Below are positions 17,267-25,392 of a stretch of 64,000 bases of DNA, in pieces. A model generated the notes under the pieces. It was not told the origin of the DNA. It worked only from the letters and a program-made list of their open reading frames with translations, and searched no databases. The stretch comes from UBA10649 sp963842725 (GTDB lineage Bacteria > Actinomycetota > Actinomycetes > S36-B12), in NCBI GenBank assembly GCA_963842725.1, contig CAWJHN010000004.1, positions 868,001-932,000 of the forward strand, read 5' to 3'. Made by a program: the position numbers and the translations under genes. Positions within the stretch are counted from its first letter, which is position 1. The number at the start of each line of letters is the position of its first letter.

Positions 17267-18043
17267 GTGAGCACAGCCTCCGCGCCAGTCGAGCCGACGA
17301 CCGCCGGCCCTGCCGCGCGAGCGGTCGACCTGACCAAGATCTACGGCGAGGGCGAGACCGCGGTAACCGCCCTCGACACCGTCACCGTCGAGTTCGACCG
17401 TGGCCGGTTCACCGCCATCATGGGTCCATCCGGCTCCGGCAAGTCGACCCTCATGCACGTGTGCGCGGGACTCGACTCGGCGACCTCCGGCAAGGTGTTC
17501 ATCGGTGACGTCGATCTCACGACGCTCAAGGACAACGACCTCACGCGCCTGCGACGCGATGCGGTCGGGTTCGTCTTCCAGGCGTTCAACCTGGTGCCGA
17601 CGCTGTCCGCATTGGAGAACATCACGCTGCCGATGGACATCGCGGGCCGCAAGGTCGACCAGGCGTGGCTGGACGCGGTCATCGACACGATCGGACTGCG
17701 CGACCGCCTCGCGAACCGCCCGAGCCAGCTGTCCGGCGGCCAGCAGCAGCGCGTAGCAGCTGCCCGGGCACTGGCCAGTCGTCCGCAGATCGTCTTCGCC
17801 GACGAGCCGACCGGCAACCTCGACTCGCGCGCCGGGGCTGAGGTCCTGTCCTTCCTGCGGCGCAGTGTCGACGATTTCGGTCAGACGATCGTGATGGTCA
17901 CGCACGACCCCACCGCTGCGTCCTATGCCGACCACGTGCTCTTCCTGGCCGACGGTCGCATCGTCGACACTATGGACGAGCCCACGGCCGCACTGGTGCT
18001 CGACCGGATGAAGGGCTTCGACGGCAAGGGGCGGAGGTCCTAG
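17267..18043 (+). CDS. ABC transporter ATP-binding protein (MacB/LolD type)
   Basis: All nucleotide-binding motifs are present: Walker A GPSGSGKST, Q-loop FVFQAFNLVPTLSALEN, signature LSGGQQQRVA, Walker B IVFADEPTGNLDS and the switch His in VTHD. The type-specific QAFNLVPTLSALENI segment places it with exporters that pair with FtsX-like permeases. The start is the GTG at 17267 preceded by GGGAG; the open frame runs further upstream into the doxX gene. The permease follows four bases after the stop. Confidence 0.88.
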   Translation: MSTASAPVEPTTAGPAARAVDLTKIYGEGETAVTALDTVTVEFDRGRFTAIMGPSGSGKSTLMHVCAGLDSATSGKVFIGDVDLTTLKDNDLTRLRRDAVGFVFQAFNLVPTLSALENITLPMDIAGRKVDQAWLDAVIDTIGLRDRLANRPSQLSGGQQQRVAAARALASRPQIVFADEPTGNLDSRAGAEVLSFLRRSVDDFGQTIVMVTHDPTAASYADHVLFLADGRIVDTMDEPTAALVLDRMKGFDGKGRRS

Positions 18044-18047
18044 GCCG

Positions 18048-20579
18048 ATGCTGCGCAGCGCATGGCGAAGCCTGCTGCACCACAAGTTGCGCCTGGTCCT
18101 GTCGGGCGTGGCCATCGTCCTCGGCGTGGGTTTCGTGGTCGGCACCCTCATCTTCACCGACACCCTGAACAGCACCTTCACGAACCTGTTCGCGGACACC
18201 ACGGCTGATGTCGTCGTCACGCCTCAGGAGGCGATCACCGCCGGTGGCATCGCCGGCGACGTGACCACCCTGCCCGCCGCGCTTCTCGAGGAGGTGCGGA
18301 GCGTCGACGGCGTGGCGAAGGCGGGCGGCCAGGTCGTCGCCGACGGCATCAGCATCATCAGCGCCTCCGGTGAGGTGCTCGGCACGACCGGTGCACCGCA
18401 GCTGGGCAGCAACTGGGACGACGACGAGGAGCTGACGCCGTTCCGGCTCACCGAGGGCCGGGGCCCGTCCGCACCGGGTGAGGTGGCGCTGGACTCGGTG
18501 TCTGCGGAGAAGTCGGGCTACGCGATCGGCGACACCGTGGCTCTCGTCGGCCCTGGGGGTGCCCTCGAGGTCGAGCTCGTCGGGGTCTTCCGCTACGGCA
18601 CCTCGGGCAACCTGGCGGGTGCCACCATCGCCTCCTTCGACACCGCCTACGCGCAGGAGCTGCTGCTGGACGGCAGGGACGAGTACACGGAGATAGACGC
18701 GGTCGCCGACGAGGGAGTCGGTCAGGAGTCGCTGGCCGCGGACGTGCGCGCCGCGGTCGGTGACGGGGTGACGGTCCGCACCGGGCAGGAGGCCGCCGAT
18801 CAGGCCGCCGCGGACATCTCGGCCGGATTGGCCTTCGTCAACGTCTTCCTGCTGGTGTTCGCCGGCATCGCCCTGTTCGTCGGCAGCTTCATCATCCTCA
18901 ACACGTTCTCCATGCTCGTCGCCCAGCGCAGTCGCGAGCTCGCCCTGCTCCGGGCGCTCGGCGCCACCCGTGGCCAGGTCGTTCGCTCGCTGATAGCGGA
19001 GTCGTTCGGCCTCGGCCTCGTGGGCGCACTGATCGGACTCGTGCTGGGGGTGGCGGTCGCCTACGGACTGCAGGGGCTGTTCGCCGCAATCGGCGCGGAG
19101 ATCCCCACGACCGGCCTGGTCCTGCTCCCTCGCACCGTGATCGTCGGCATCGTGATCGGCATCCTCGTCACGGTGGTCGCGGCTCTGGCTCCGGCGATCC
19201 GAGCTTCGCGCATCCCGCCCATGGCGGCGCTCCGCGATGACGTCGCCCTGCCGTCGAGGTCGCTGCGTCGACGGGCCGTGTGGGGCGGGATCCTGCTCGT
19301 GCTCGGACTCGGAGCGATGACGTCCGGAGCGATCGTGGGTGGCGCCTCGGGCTCGCAGTACGTCGGGTTCGGGGTCGTGGCGGCGCTGGTCGGCGCCATC
19401 GTGCTCAGCCCCGCGATCGCCGGACCGCTGGTCCGAATCCTGGGGGCTGCCCTTCCGAGGCTCTTCGGCACGGTGGGCTCGATGGCGGTGCAGAACGCGG
19501 AGCGGCAGCCGCGACGCACCGCCGCGACGGCGTCCGCGCTGATGATCGGCCTGGCACTCGTGTCCGCGCTGACCATCTTCGCCACTTCCGCCAAGACGTC
19601 CATCACCCAGGTGATCGACCGCGTCGTCGGGGCCGAGTTCCTCATATCGAACCAGGCGCAGCGGCCGTTCCCCGACCAGGTGGTCGTTGCCGCCGCAGGC
19701 GTGCCGGGCGTGGCGGCCGTGTCCCCTGTACGGCTGGTGCCCGGAGAGGTCGGCGGGCAGGCGACCGCCGTCGTCGGAGTCGACCCCGCCACCTTCGGTG
19801 ACCTCGTGTCCCTCCCCTTCACGGCCGGATCGAACACCGGGCTGGATGACGGCGGCATGCTCGTCGACTCGCAGACCGCCGCGGACACCGGCCTGGCCCT
19901 CGGCGACACCGTAAGCGTCACGTACTCGACGGGCGGCAGCGACCACGCCATCACGGGCGTGTACGAACCGGCGGGCGCCTACACCGGGTATGTGGTCAGC
20001 AGCGACTCGATGGCGGCGGCCGGCGTCGACGTCGGTGCCTCGTTCGTCTACGTCAAGGCAGCACCGGACGCGGACCTCGCTGTCGTGCAGGCCGGCATGA
20101 CCGCCGCCCTCGCCGACTACCCGACCGTGCAGGTGCAGAGCCAGGCCGAGTTCCGCGACCAGATCACGGCCAGCGTCGACCAGGTCCTGCTCGTCATGGT
20201 CATGCTCCTGAGCCTGGCCATCCTGATCGCCGTCCTCGGCATCGTGAACACCCTCGTGCTGTCCGTCGTCGAGCGAACGCGCGAGATCGGCATGCTGCGC
20301 GCGGTCGGAGCGCTGCGTCGGCAGATCCGGTCCATGGTGGTGCTGGAGGCGCTCGTCATCGCGGTCTACGGCGCGATCGTGGGCCTCGTCCTCGGCGTGT
20401 GGTTCGCCGTTGCGCTGCAGCGCACGCTCGTGGAGCAGGGGATCGAGGTGCTCGACATCCCGTGGCTCGGCCTGCTCGTTTTCCTGCTGCTGGCCGCCGC
20501 CGTCGGCATCCTCGCCGCGCTCTGGCCGGCATTCCGTGCTGGACGCCTCAACGTCCTCGAGGCCATCAGCACCGAATGA
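18048..20579 (+). CDS. FtsX-family ABC transporter permease (843 aa)
   Basis: It has the double-FtsX architecture of large actinobacterial permeases: an N-terminal helix (LVLSGVAIVLGVGFVVGTLIF), a periplasmic domain (about residues 45-260), three helices (FVNVFLLVFAGIALFVGSF onward) with RSRELALLRALGATRGQV, two central helices, a second outer domain, and three C-terminal helices with the matching RTREIGMLRAVGALRRQI. Both conserved cytoplasmic loops, which couple to the ATPase, are intact. It forms an exporter with the upstream ATPase; the cargo is not identifiable, though lipoproteins or lipids are usual for the class. Confidence 0.85.
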   Translation: MLRSAWRSLLHHKLRLVLSGVAIVLGVGFVVGTLIFTDTLNSTFTNLFADTTADVVVTPQEAITAGGIAGDVTTLPAALLEEVRSVDGVAKAGGQVVADGISIISASGEVLGTTGAPQLGSNWDDDEELTPFRLTEGRGPSAPGEVALDSVSAEKSGYAIGDTVALVGPGGALEVELVGVFRYGTSGNLAGATIASFDTAYAQELLLDGRDEYTEIDAVADEGVGQESLAADVRAAVGDGVTVRTGQEAADQAAADISAGLAFVNVFLLVFAGIALFVGSFIILNTFSMLVAQRSRELALLRALGATRGQVVRSLIAESFGLGLVGALIGLVLGVAVAYGLQGLFAAIGAEIPTTGLVLLPRTVIVGIVIGILVTVVAALAPAIRASRIPPMAALRDDVALPSRSLRRRAVWGGILLVLGLGAMTSGAIVGGASGSQYVGFGVVAALVGAIVLSPAIAGPLVRILGAALPRLFGTVGSMAVQNAERQPRRTAATASALMIGLALVSALTIFATSAKTSITQVIDRVVGAEFLISNQAQRPFPDQVVVAAAGVPGVAAVSPVRLVPGEVGGQATAVVGVDPATFGDLVSLPFTAGSNTGLDDGGMLVDSQTAADTGLALGDTVSVTYSTGGSDHAITGVYEPAGAYTGYVVSSDSMAAAGVDVGASFVYVKAAPDADLAVVQAGMTAALADYPTVQVQSQAEFRDQITASVDQVLLVMVMLLSLAILIAVLGIVNTLVLSVVERTREIGMLRAVGALRRQIRSMVVLEALVIAVYGAIVGLVLGVWFAVALQRTLVEQGIEVLDIPWLGLLVFLLLAAAVGILAALWPAFRAGRLNVLEAISTE

Positions 20580-20600
20580 GGCCATGGGTTACCGTGTGCC

Positions 20601-21437
20601 ATGACTTCAACACGGACCCGGAGCGTCCTTCCCGCCCTCGCCCTTGCCACCCTCGCCGTGCTCACCTTGGCGGCCTGTGGATCTGAGACCGAATCGACCA
20701 GTGGAGCAGCCGTGAGCGAATCCGCCGCCCCCGCAGCCGACCTCAGCGGCACATCGTGGAACCTGACGTCCTACGCCGGCGCCGACGGGGCGGCCGTGGC
20801 GGCCGTCACCGGGAACGCACTGGCATCGCTGACATTCGCGGCCGATGGGTCCTACGCCGGCTCCACCGGATGCAACCGCATCGCCGGCACCTACACGCAG
20901 GACGGCTCCACCCTGACCATCGAATCCGGGCCGATGACCAAGATGGCGTGCACCGGACCGGTCGTCGAGCAGGAGGCCGCGATCGTGGCCGCGCTCCCGC
21001 AGGTCGCGTCCTTCACCTCGGGTGAGGCGCTGGTGCTCCTGTCCGCCGAGGGAGCCGAGCTCCTCACGTACGCACCCGGGATCGCCGGACTGGCCGGTAC
21101 CTCATGGCAGGCGACCGGCATCAACAACGGCAAGGAGGCCGTCGTCGCCCAGGCCGGTACCGAGAAGGCCACGATCGCCTTCGCCGACGACGGCACCGTC
21201 AGCGGCTCCGGCGGATGCAACACCTTTGCCGGCGGCTACACGACAACGGACCCGGACGGGCTGACCTTCGGACCGCTCGCCTCCACCCAGATGGCCTGCG
21301 AGGAAGCCGCCATGCAGATCGAGCAGGAGTACCTGGCCGCGCTCGGCAACGTGGCCACCTACCAGCTCGAGGGGAACACGCTGACGCTGCGCGATGCGTC
21401 CGGCGCCACGCAGGTCACGTACGTGCAGGCGGGCTGA
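20601..21437 (+). CDS. Lipoprotein with two META/HslJ domains
   Basis: The signal peptide ends in the lipobox LAAC (Cys about 26), so it is a membrane lipoprotein. Two META domains follow: LSGTSWNLTSYAG through STGCNRIAGTY, then LAGTSWQATGINNG through GSGGCNTFAGGYTT. Each has the conserved GC-N-x-[IF]-[AG]-G-x-Y core. HslJ-type META domains occur in heat- or antibiotic-stress surface proteins, with no enzymatic activity known. It follows the ABC permease by 21 bases and may be co-transcribed. Confidence 0.8.
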   Translation: MTSTRTRSVLPALALATLAVLTLAACGSETESTSGAAVSESAAPAADLSGTSWNLTSYAGADGAAVAAVTGNALASLTFAADGSYAGSTGCNRIAGTYTQDGSTLTIESGPMTKMACTGPVVEQEAAIVAALPQVASFTSGEALVLLSAEGAELLTYAPGIAGLAGTSWQATGINNGKEAVVAQAGTEKATIAFADDGTVSGSGGCNTFAGGYTTTDPDGLTFGPLASTQMACEEAAMQIEQEYLAALGNVATYQLEGNTLTLRDASGATQVTYVQAG

Positions 21438-21474
21438 CCGCCCATCGCACAGCGCCGCGGCGGTCGTGGGCAGA

Positions 21475-21508
21475 GGGGCATTGGGGGCGAATCGTCCCCC
21501 GATGCCCC
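21475..21508 (+). terminator. Hairpin after META lipoprotein gene
   Basis: GGGGCAT-T-GGGGG (21475-21487) pairs with CCCCC-G-ATGCCCC (21496-21508), with one wobble pair and an 8-base loop. It lies 37 bases after the lipoprotein stop and 22 bases before the next start. No T-tract follows. Confidence 0.6.
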
Positions 21509-21530
21509 AACGGTCCACTAGCCTGCCGCC

Positions 21531-21980
21531 ATGAGCGACGACGCACTCCACAAGACCCTGTCCGACGTGGACCTCTTCGCGGGCCTGCCCAGCAAGGTCA
21601 TCAAGAGCATCGCGGCCGAGGGGCACACCAAGGCCTTCGCGGCCGGTGCCCCGGTCACGGAGGAGGGGTCCAAGGTCGGCGGGTGGGCACCGTTCTCGCC
21701 GGACGGGGTGTGCTTCTACGTGATCCTCGAGGGCACGGCCGACGTCGAGGTGCACGGGGTGTACCGGACGACGCTCGGTGCGGGCCAGTACTTCGGCGAG
21801 ACGTCCCTCATCGACGGCGAGCCACGCTCGGCGACGGTCATCGCCGGGCCGAACGGGGTCACCGCGTTCGCGCTGTCGGCCTGGGCCTTCGCGCCCATCC
21901 TCGAGCAGAACCCGCCGGTCGCGCTGGCGATGCTCAAGGTCCTCGCCGCGCGACTGCGAGCAGCCGAGGCGCGGGGCTGA
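21531..21980 (+). CDS. Cyclic-nucleotide-binding-domain protein (149 aa)
   Basis: The protein is a single cNMP-binding domain: LSDVDLFAGLPSKVIKSIA helix, CFYVILEGTADVEVHG, then LGAGQYFGETSLIDGEPRSATVIA, which is the phosphate-binding cassette (G-E-x-S-L followed by RSAT). There is no helix-turn-helix and no other domain, so it is not a Crp-type regulator. It may bind cAMP and act on a partner. The ligand-contacting Glu and Arg are present. The hairpin before it suggests its own transcript. Confidence 0.78.
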   Translation: MSDDALHKTLSDVDLFAGLPSKVIKSIAAEGHTKAFAAGAPVTEEGSKVGGWAPFSPDGVCFYVILEGTADVEVHGVYRTTLGAGQYFGETSLIDGEPRSATVIAGPNGVTAFALSAWAFAPILEQNPPVALAMLKVLAARLRAAEARG

Positions 21981-22063
21981 GGCCTGCGCGGAGCCCTTTA
22001 CGCGCGGCCGGACGCGAGGTCCGGCGCGGTCGACTGCGGGACGCGGTCAGGTGACGACCGCGC

Positions 22064-22216
22064 TCAGGTGAAGAACGCGGAGACCGTCAGGGCGATGACG
22101 GACAGCGCGAGCAGGCCGCCGACCAGGGCTCGCCACCTCTTGTCCTCCGTCCGGTACCAGACGACCAGGAAGACGACGAACAGCGCGGCCACGACGATGA
22201 CCTGGGCGATGAGCAC
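22064..22216 (-). CDS. Tiny two-helix membrane protein (50 aa)
   Basis: From GTG at 22216 the frame reads VLIAQVIVVAALFVVFLVVW, then YRTEDKRWRALVGG and a second hydrophobic helix ending SAFFT. A charged loop between two helices is a credible small membrane protein, and the upstream frame is closed by a stop directly before the GTG. It starts 54 bases after the YbaY-like gene and may be the last gene of that operon. The ribosome site is weak (GAGGG directly adjacent). Confidence 0.5.
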   Translation of the reverse strand: MLIAQVIVVAALFVVFLVVWYRTEDKRWRALVGGLLALSVIALTVSAFFT

Positions 22217-22270
22217 GCCCTCATCGTGCCACGCCGAGTGGTGCCACGCGGCCCGGACAGAGCCATGGCG

Positions 22271-22633
22271 TCAGCCGACGCGGATGACGGGCACGTCGGC
22301 CTCGTCGGCCGCCCCTCGGGTCAGCACGGGGTGACTGGCGGGCGACAGCAGGTCGCCCACCTCGATCTCCCCCGACCCGCTGCCGTCGATGTGGACGAAG
22401 ACGCTGTAGCTCGCACGCTGGTCCACGAGTCCCGCCGGCACGGGGACGTCGAGGTCGGCCTCGGACTCGCCGCCGGTCATCGGCACGACGGCGTCGGCAA
22501 TCACCTCGGTCGCCCGATCGGCCGCCGAGACGTCGCCGACCTGGACCCGCAGCAGGGCCCCTGGCGGCATGGTGACGCCCTCGGGGAGGCGTACGTGCAC
22601 ATGCACGGATCTCGTCGGTGTGGGGTCACTCAT
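22271..22633 (-). CDS. YbaY/YscW-like domain protein (120 aa)
   Basis: VHVHVRLPEGVTMPPGALLRVQVGDVSAADRATEVIAD is the hallmark of the YbaY/YscW (type III secretion lipoprotein chaperone-like) fold. It is followed by VPVPAGLVDQRASYSVFVHID. Unlike YbaY itself it has no signal peptide or lipobox, so it should be cytoplasmic. Its start overlaps the ATP-grasp stop by eight bases, tying it to that operon. It may bind or chaperone the operon's peptide substrate; this is inference. Confidence 0.7.
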   Translation of the reverse strand: MSDPTPTRSVHVHVRLPEGVTMPPGALLRVQVGDVSAADRATEVIADAVVPMTGGESEADLDVPVPAGLVDQRASYSVFVHIDGSGSGEIEVGDLLSPASHPVLTRGAADEADVPVIRVG

Positions 22634-23582
22634 GCGGTGCCTCCTTGTCGAGCCGGATGAGCAGGTCGGCCATGGCCGAGGTCATCGGCTGCCCGGTGCG
22701 CTCCTCGACGAAGCGCCACTCGCCCGCGGGATTGATCTCGAGGAAGACGAAATCATCGTCGACCGTCCGGAGCAGGTCGATGGCACCGTAGACCAGGCCG
22801 AGGCGATCGAGCAGCCGGCGCAGCCCGGCTTCCACGTCGCGGGGGAGAGTCGTCGGCCGGAACCGTGCCCGGCCGAGGTCGACCCGATAGTCGAGGTCGT
22901 AGCCGCCGGGGTCCTTGGTGATCTCGGTCGCGAACATCTCCGGGCCCATCACCGTGATGCGCAGGTCGGCCACCGCGGGCACGCGGGCCTGGAAGATCAC
23001 GGGAGCAAGGTGGACGCTGTCGAGCATCGCCACCTCCTCGGACCGCAGCACCCGGGTCTCGCGCCAGTTCGCCTCGGTGGCGAGGAACGTCTTGTAGACC
23101 GTGTGCTGCGGACCGTGCTCGGCGACGAACGCCCGCGCATCCTCGGGTTCGTTGGTGATGAGCGTGTCCGGGATGGCCAGTCCCAGTTCCGCGGCCACGG
23201 CGAGCTGGTACGGCTTGTGGTGTGCGGTCTCGTCGGCGTCCGGGGGATTCACCCATGCGGCGGCCAGGCTGTGCCACATGCCCGACATGGCCTCGTGCGC
23301 CTCGGATACCGCGAACGCGGTCGTCGACGCGTCCAGAGACGGATCGAGCGAGTACGGGCGCGGGCGGCGCCACCAGACCACGCGGGCCTCGTCGAGGTCG
23401 AGCGTGCCGCGCGTGGTGGCCAGCTTCGATCGCACCTGGCCGCCTACGAAACGCTGCGTGAGCCGGCTCGACACGGGGAAGTCCCCGGTGTCGACCATGG
23501 CGAAGGAGGCGCCACTCGCGTCGAGGTCGCGCATCACGGCGGCCGCGTGATCGTCTTCGTCGTGCGAGGCGATGACGATCAC
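22626..23582 (-). CDS. MvdC/MvdD-type ATP-grasp ligase (graspetide maturase-like)
   Basis: The 318-residue product starts VIVIASHDEDDHAAAVM and has the family landmarks VVWWRRPRPY (about 68-77), HKPYQL, VYKTFLATE (ATP-binding Lys), PVIFQARVPAVADLRITV and the metal/ATP Glu-Asn block FLEINPAGEWRFVE followed by TGQP near the C-terminus. This set defines the ATP-grasp enzymes that form omega-ester or amide cross-links in graspetides (microviridin class). The GTG at 23582 is used since the frame upstream overlaps the protease gene. It lies 37 bases after the astacin-like gene and overlaps the YbaY-like gene. No small precursor peptide gene is visible nearby. Confidence 0.82.
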   Translation of the reverse strand: MIVIASHDEDDHAAAVMRDLDASGASFAMVDTGDFPVSSRLTQRFVGGQVRSKLATTRGTLDLDEARVVWWRRPRPYSLDPSLDASTTAFAVSEAHEAMSGMWHSLAAAWVNPPDADETAHHKPYQLAVAAELGLAIPDTLITNEPEDARAFVAEHGPQHTVYKTFLATEANWRETRVLRSEEVAMLDSVHLAPVIFQARVPAVADLRITVMGPEMFATEITKDPGGYDLDYRVDLGRARFRPTTLPRDVEAGLRRLLDRLGLVYGAIDLLRTVDDDFVFLEINPAGEWRFVEERTGQPMTSAMADLLIRLDKEAPHE

Positions 23583-23619
23583 GTGACCACCCTGCCAGTC
23601 GGACGGCGATGTGTCTGCG

Positions 23620-24921
23620 TCACTCCCCGCCCATGACCTCCTCGTAGGCGGCGGCAATGACATCGCGGATGCTGGTGAGCTGGGCCAGTTCCAGTGCGGC
23701 CTCGGCAGCGGCCGCCTGCGCACGGCCCATCGCCGCGTCGACCTCGAGCAGCTGGGTCTGGAGCGTCTCGACCGCGCTGATCGCCGCGATCGCGGCCTGC
23801 TCGTCCTCGCCGAGATCGGCATGGTGACCCGTCGCGAGCGCGAACGGACGGACCGTCGCCAGAGGATTCGGATTGACCTGGGGCCGGATCCCGGCCAGCA
23901 CGCTCGGCACGTCCTTCGCCGCCAGCTTCATCAGGCCGGGATCGCGGATCGGCTTGGCGTTGTCGCGCACCGGCTTCAGGACGCGCTCGTCGTCGACGAT
24001 CTTCTTGAAGGTCGTCGTGCTGGGGTCGCGCACCGGCTTGAGCGTCTCCTTCCAGACCGGCTTGGCGACGACGGGGCCGCCGCAGCCCGGGTACATCGCC
24101 CGGACCGCCGCGATGTCGCCGGGGCTCAGACCCGTGCGCTGGCCGATCTGGGCGCCGGCCGTCACCGGGGTGATCGTCTCGAGTCCGTTCTTGGTGAACG
24201 CGGTCCGCGGATAGTGCATGATCGAGCCGTAGTCGTATGCGCCGAGGTCGTCGCCGTCGGTGATGTGCTGCGAGAACTGCGATGCCATCCCGTTCTGGAT
24301 GTTCTGCCAGTTGATGGTGACGAACTGGTCGCGGTCCTCGCGACTCTGCTCGTGCCACAGGCCCACGGAGTGGCCGATCTCGTGGATCGCATTGCCCGTC
24401 GTGCACCCGGTGCCCAGGCTGATGGTCTGGCGTCCGCCGCGCATGCCCAGCATCGACCAGCAGCCGCCGCTGTCGGTGAAGTAGACCCAGTTGGCCTCGG
24501 TGGTTCGAACCACGAAGCGGAAGGACGTGTTGGCCTCCCAGTGCGCGATAGCGTCGGTGACCCGAGCCTTGTTGGGGAGCGCAGCATCGACCTCGTACGG
24601 GATGCGGCAGTTGGGCCAGCGGAACTGGCTGCCGGTGATGCCGACGCCCCGTGCCACGGCCGGCCCGCCCTGGTCGCGCATCGCGACGGTAGCCGAGTCG
24701 ACCTCCTCCACCGTGCCCAGCGCGATGTCGCCGTCGACGATCGCCATGCCGCCGACATCGACGTACTGGATCGCCTTGACCCCGAACGTCGTGCCGGTTA
24801 TCAGGGCGGTGCCGATCCGGGGATCATCCGAGATGGTGCCGAACTGCTCCGCCCGCTGAGCCCCGTTGCCGTTGCCGCCCTTGCCCGATGCCGATGCCGC
24901 CGTGCCCTTCGTCGCTGCCAT
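23620..24921 (-). CDS. Astacin-like (M12A) metalloprotease with KP-repeat tail
   Basis: The catalytic domain spans about residues 95-280: zinc motif HEIGHSVGLWHEQSREDRD (His180, His184, His190) and Met-turn SIMHYP (Met235). The N-terminus (MAATKGTAASASGKGG) is not a signal peptide. After the domain (about residue 281) comes an unusual tail with KPVWK, KPVRD, KPVRD and KPIRD motifs at residues 287-328, a VRPFAL patch (358-363), then a Glu/Ala-rich helical region to residue 433. GGAGG precedes the ATG. It is the first gene of an operon with an ATP-grasp ligase and a YbaY-like protein, which makes the tail a candidate ligase substrate. Confidence 0.82.
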   Translation of the reverse strand: MAATKGTAASASGKGGNGNGAQRAEQFGTISDDPRIGTALITGTTFGVKAIQYVDVGGMAIVDGDIALGTVEEVDSATVAMRDQGGPAVARGVGITGSQFRWPNCRIPYEVDAALPNKARVTDAIAHWEANTSFRFVVRTTEANWVYFTDSGGCWSMLGMRGGRQTISLGTGCTTGNAIHEIGHSVGLWHEQSREDRDQFVTINWQNIQNGMASQFSQHITDGDDLGAYDYGSIMHYPRTAFTKNGLETITPVTAGAQIGQRTGLSPGDIAAVRAMYPGCGGPVVAKPVWKETLKPVRDPSTTTFKKIVDDERVLKPVRDNAKPIRDPGLMKLAAKDVPSVLAGIRPQVNPNPLATVRPFALATGHHADLGEDEQAAIAAISAVETLQTQLLEVDAAMGRAQAAAAEAALELAQLTSIRDVIAAAYEEVMGGE

Positions 24922-24946
24922 GGCCGTCCTCCGTCGATGCGTCCAT

Positions 24947-24966
24947 ATTGGGCGATGGGTCCCAAT
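24947..24966. promoter_or_regulatory. Inverted repeat upstream of astacin-like gene
   Basis: ATTGGG (24947-24952) and CCCAAT (24961-24966) flank an 8-base spacer, 26 bases upstream of the astacin start. The half-site ATTGGG is also part of the gpx MarR-type operator at 15821-15830. TTGACA occurs on the minus strand near 25001. An operator role is plausible only. Confidence 0.35.
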
Positions 24967-25105
24967 TTCTGGAACTGTCCTCCGGGCCGTCCGGATCTGT
25001 CAACGTACAGTGACCGTGCCCTTGCACGGGTTCAGGAATGTTCGGCGCCGGCATCAGCGCTAGTCTGGAAATGCAGGCGATGGAGTCCCGAGCAGGGAGG
25101 TCACG

Positions 25106-25315
25106 ATGCATGCGAAGGTGGGCGACCGGATCGTCGTGCATGGCGCGCACGTAAGCGATCAGGTCCGCGAAGGCGAGATCATCGAGGTCCATGGCCCGGA
25201 CGGCACGGCGCCGTTCCTGGTCCGGTGGTCCGACGACGAGCACGAGTCCTTGGTGTTCCCGGGACCGGGAACCCAGGTCATGCCCGCCGACCACGAGGCA
25301 GCCGGGGACACGTGA
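25106..25315 (+). CDS. DUF1918 domain protein (69 aa)
   Basis: MHAKVGDRIVVHGAHVSDQVREGEIIEV, then GTAPFLVRWSDDEHESLVFPGPG, is the complete DUF1918 domain, a small SH3-like beta barrel common in actinobacteria. AGGGAGG precedes the ATG. Family function is unknown; it is monocistronic here and divergent from the astacin operon. Confidence 0.85.
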   Translation: MHAKVGDRIVVHGAHVSDQVREGEIIEVHGPDGTAPFLVRWSDDEHESLVFPGPGTQVMPADHEAAGDT

Positions 25316-25392
25316 GCTGCGGTCCGCGGCGCGTCGTTGGCAAGGGCGCGCGCTGATGAGGCGGCAGCCGGATCGGATGGGACGCAGTCGGG

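Noticed and set aside
24480..24515. TGGTTCGAACCA as a possible tRNA T-arm
   Set aside because: It lies inside the conserved coding sequence of the astacin domain and no acceptor or anticodon arm can be formed.
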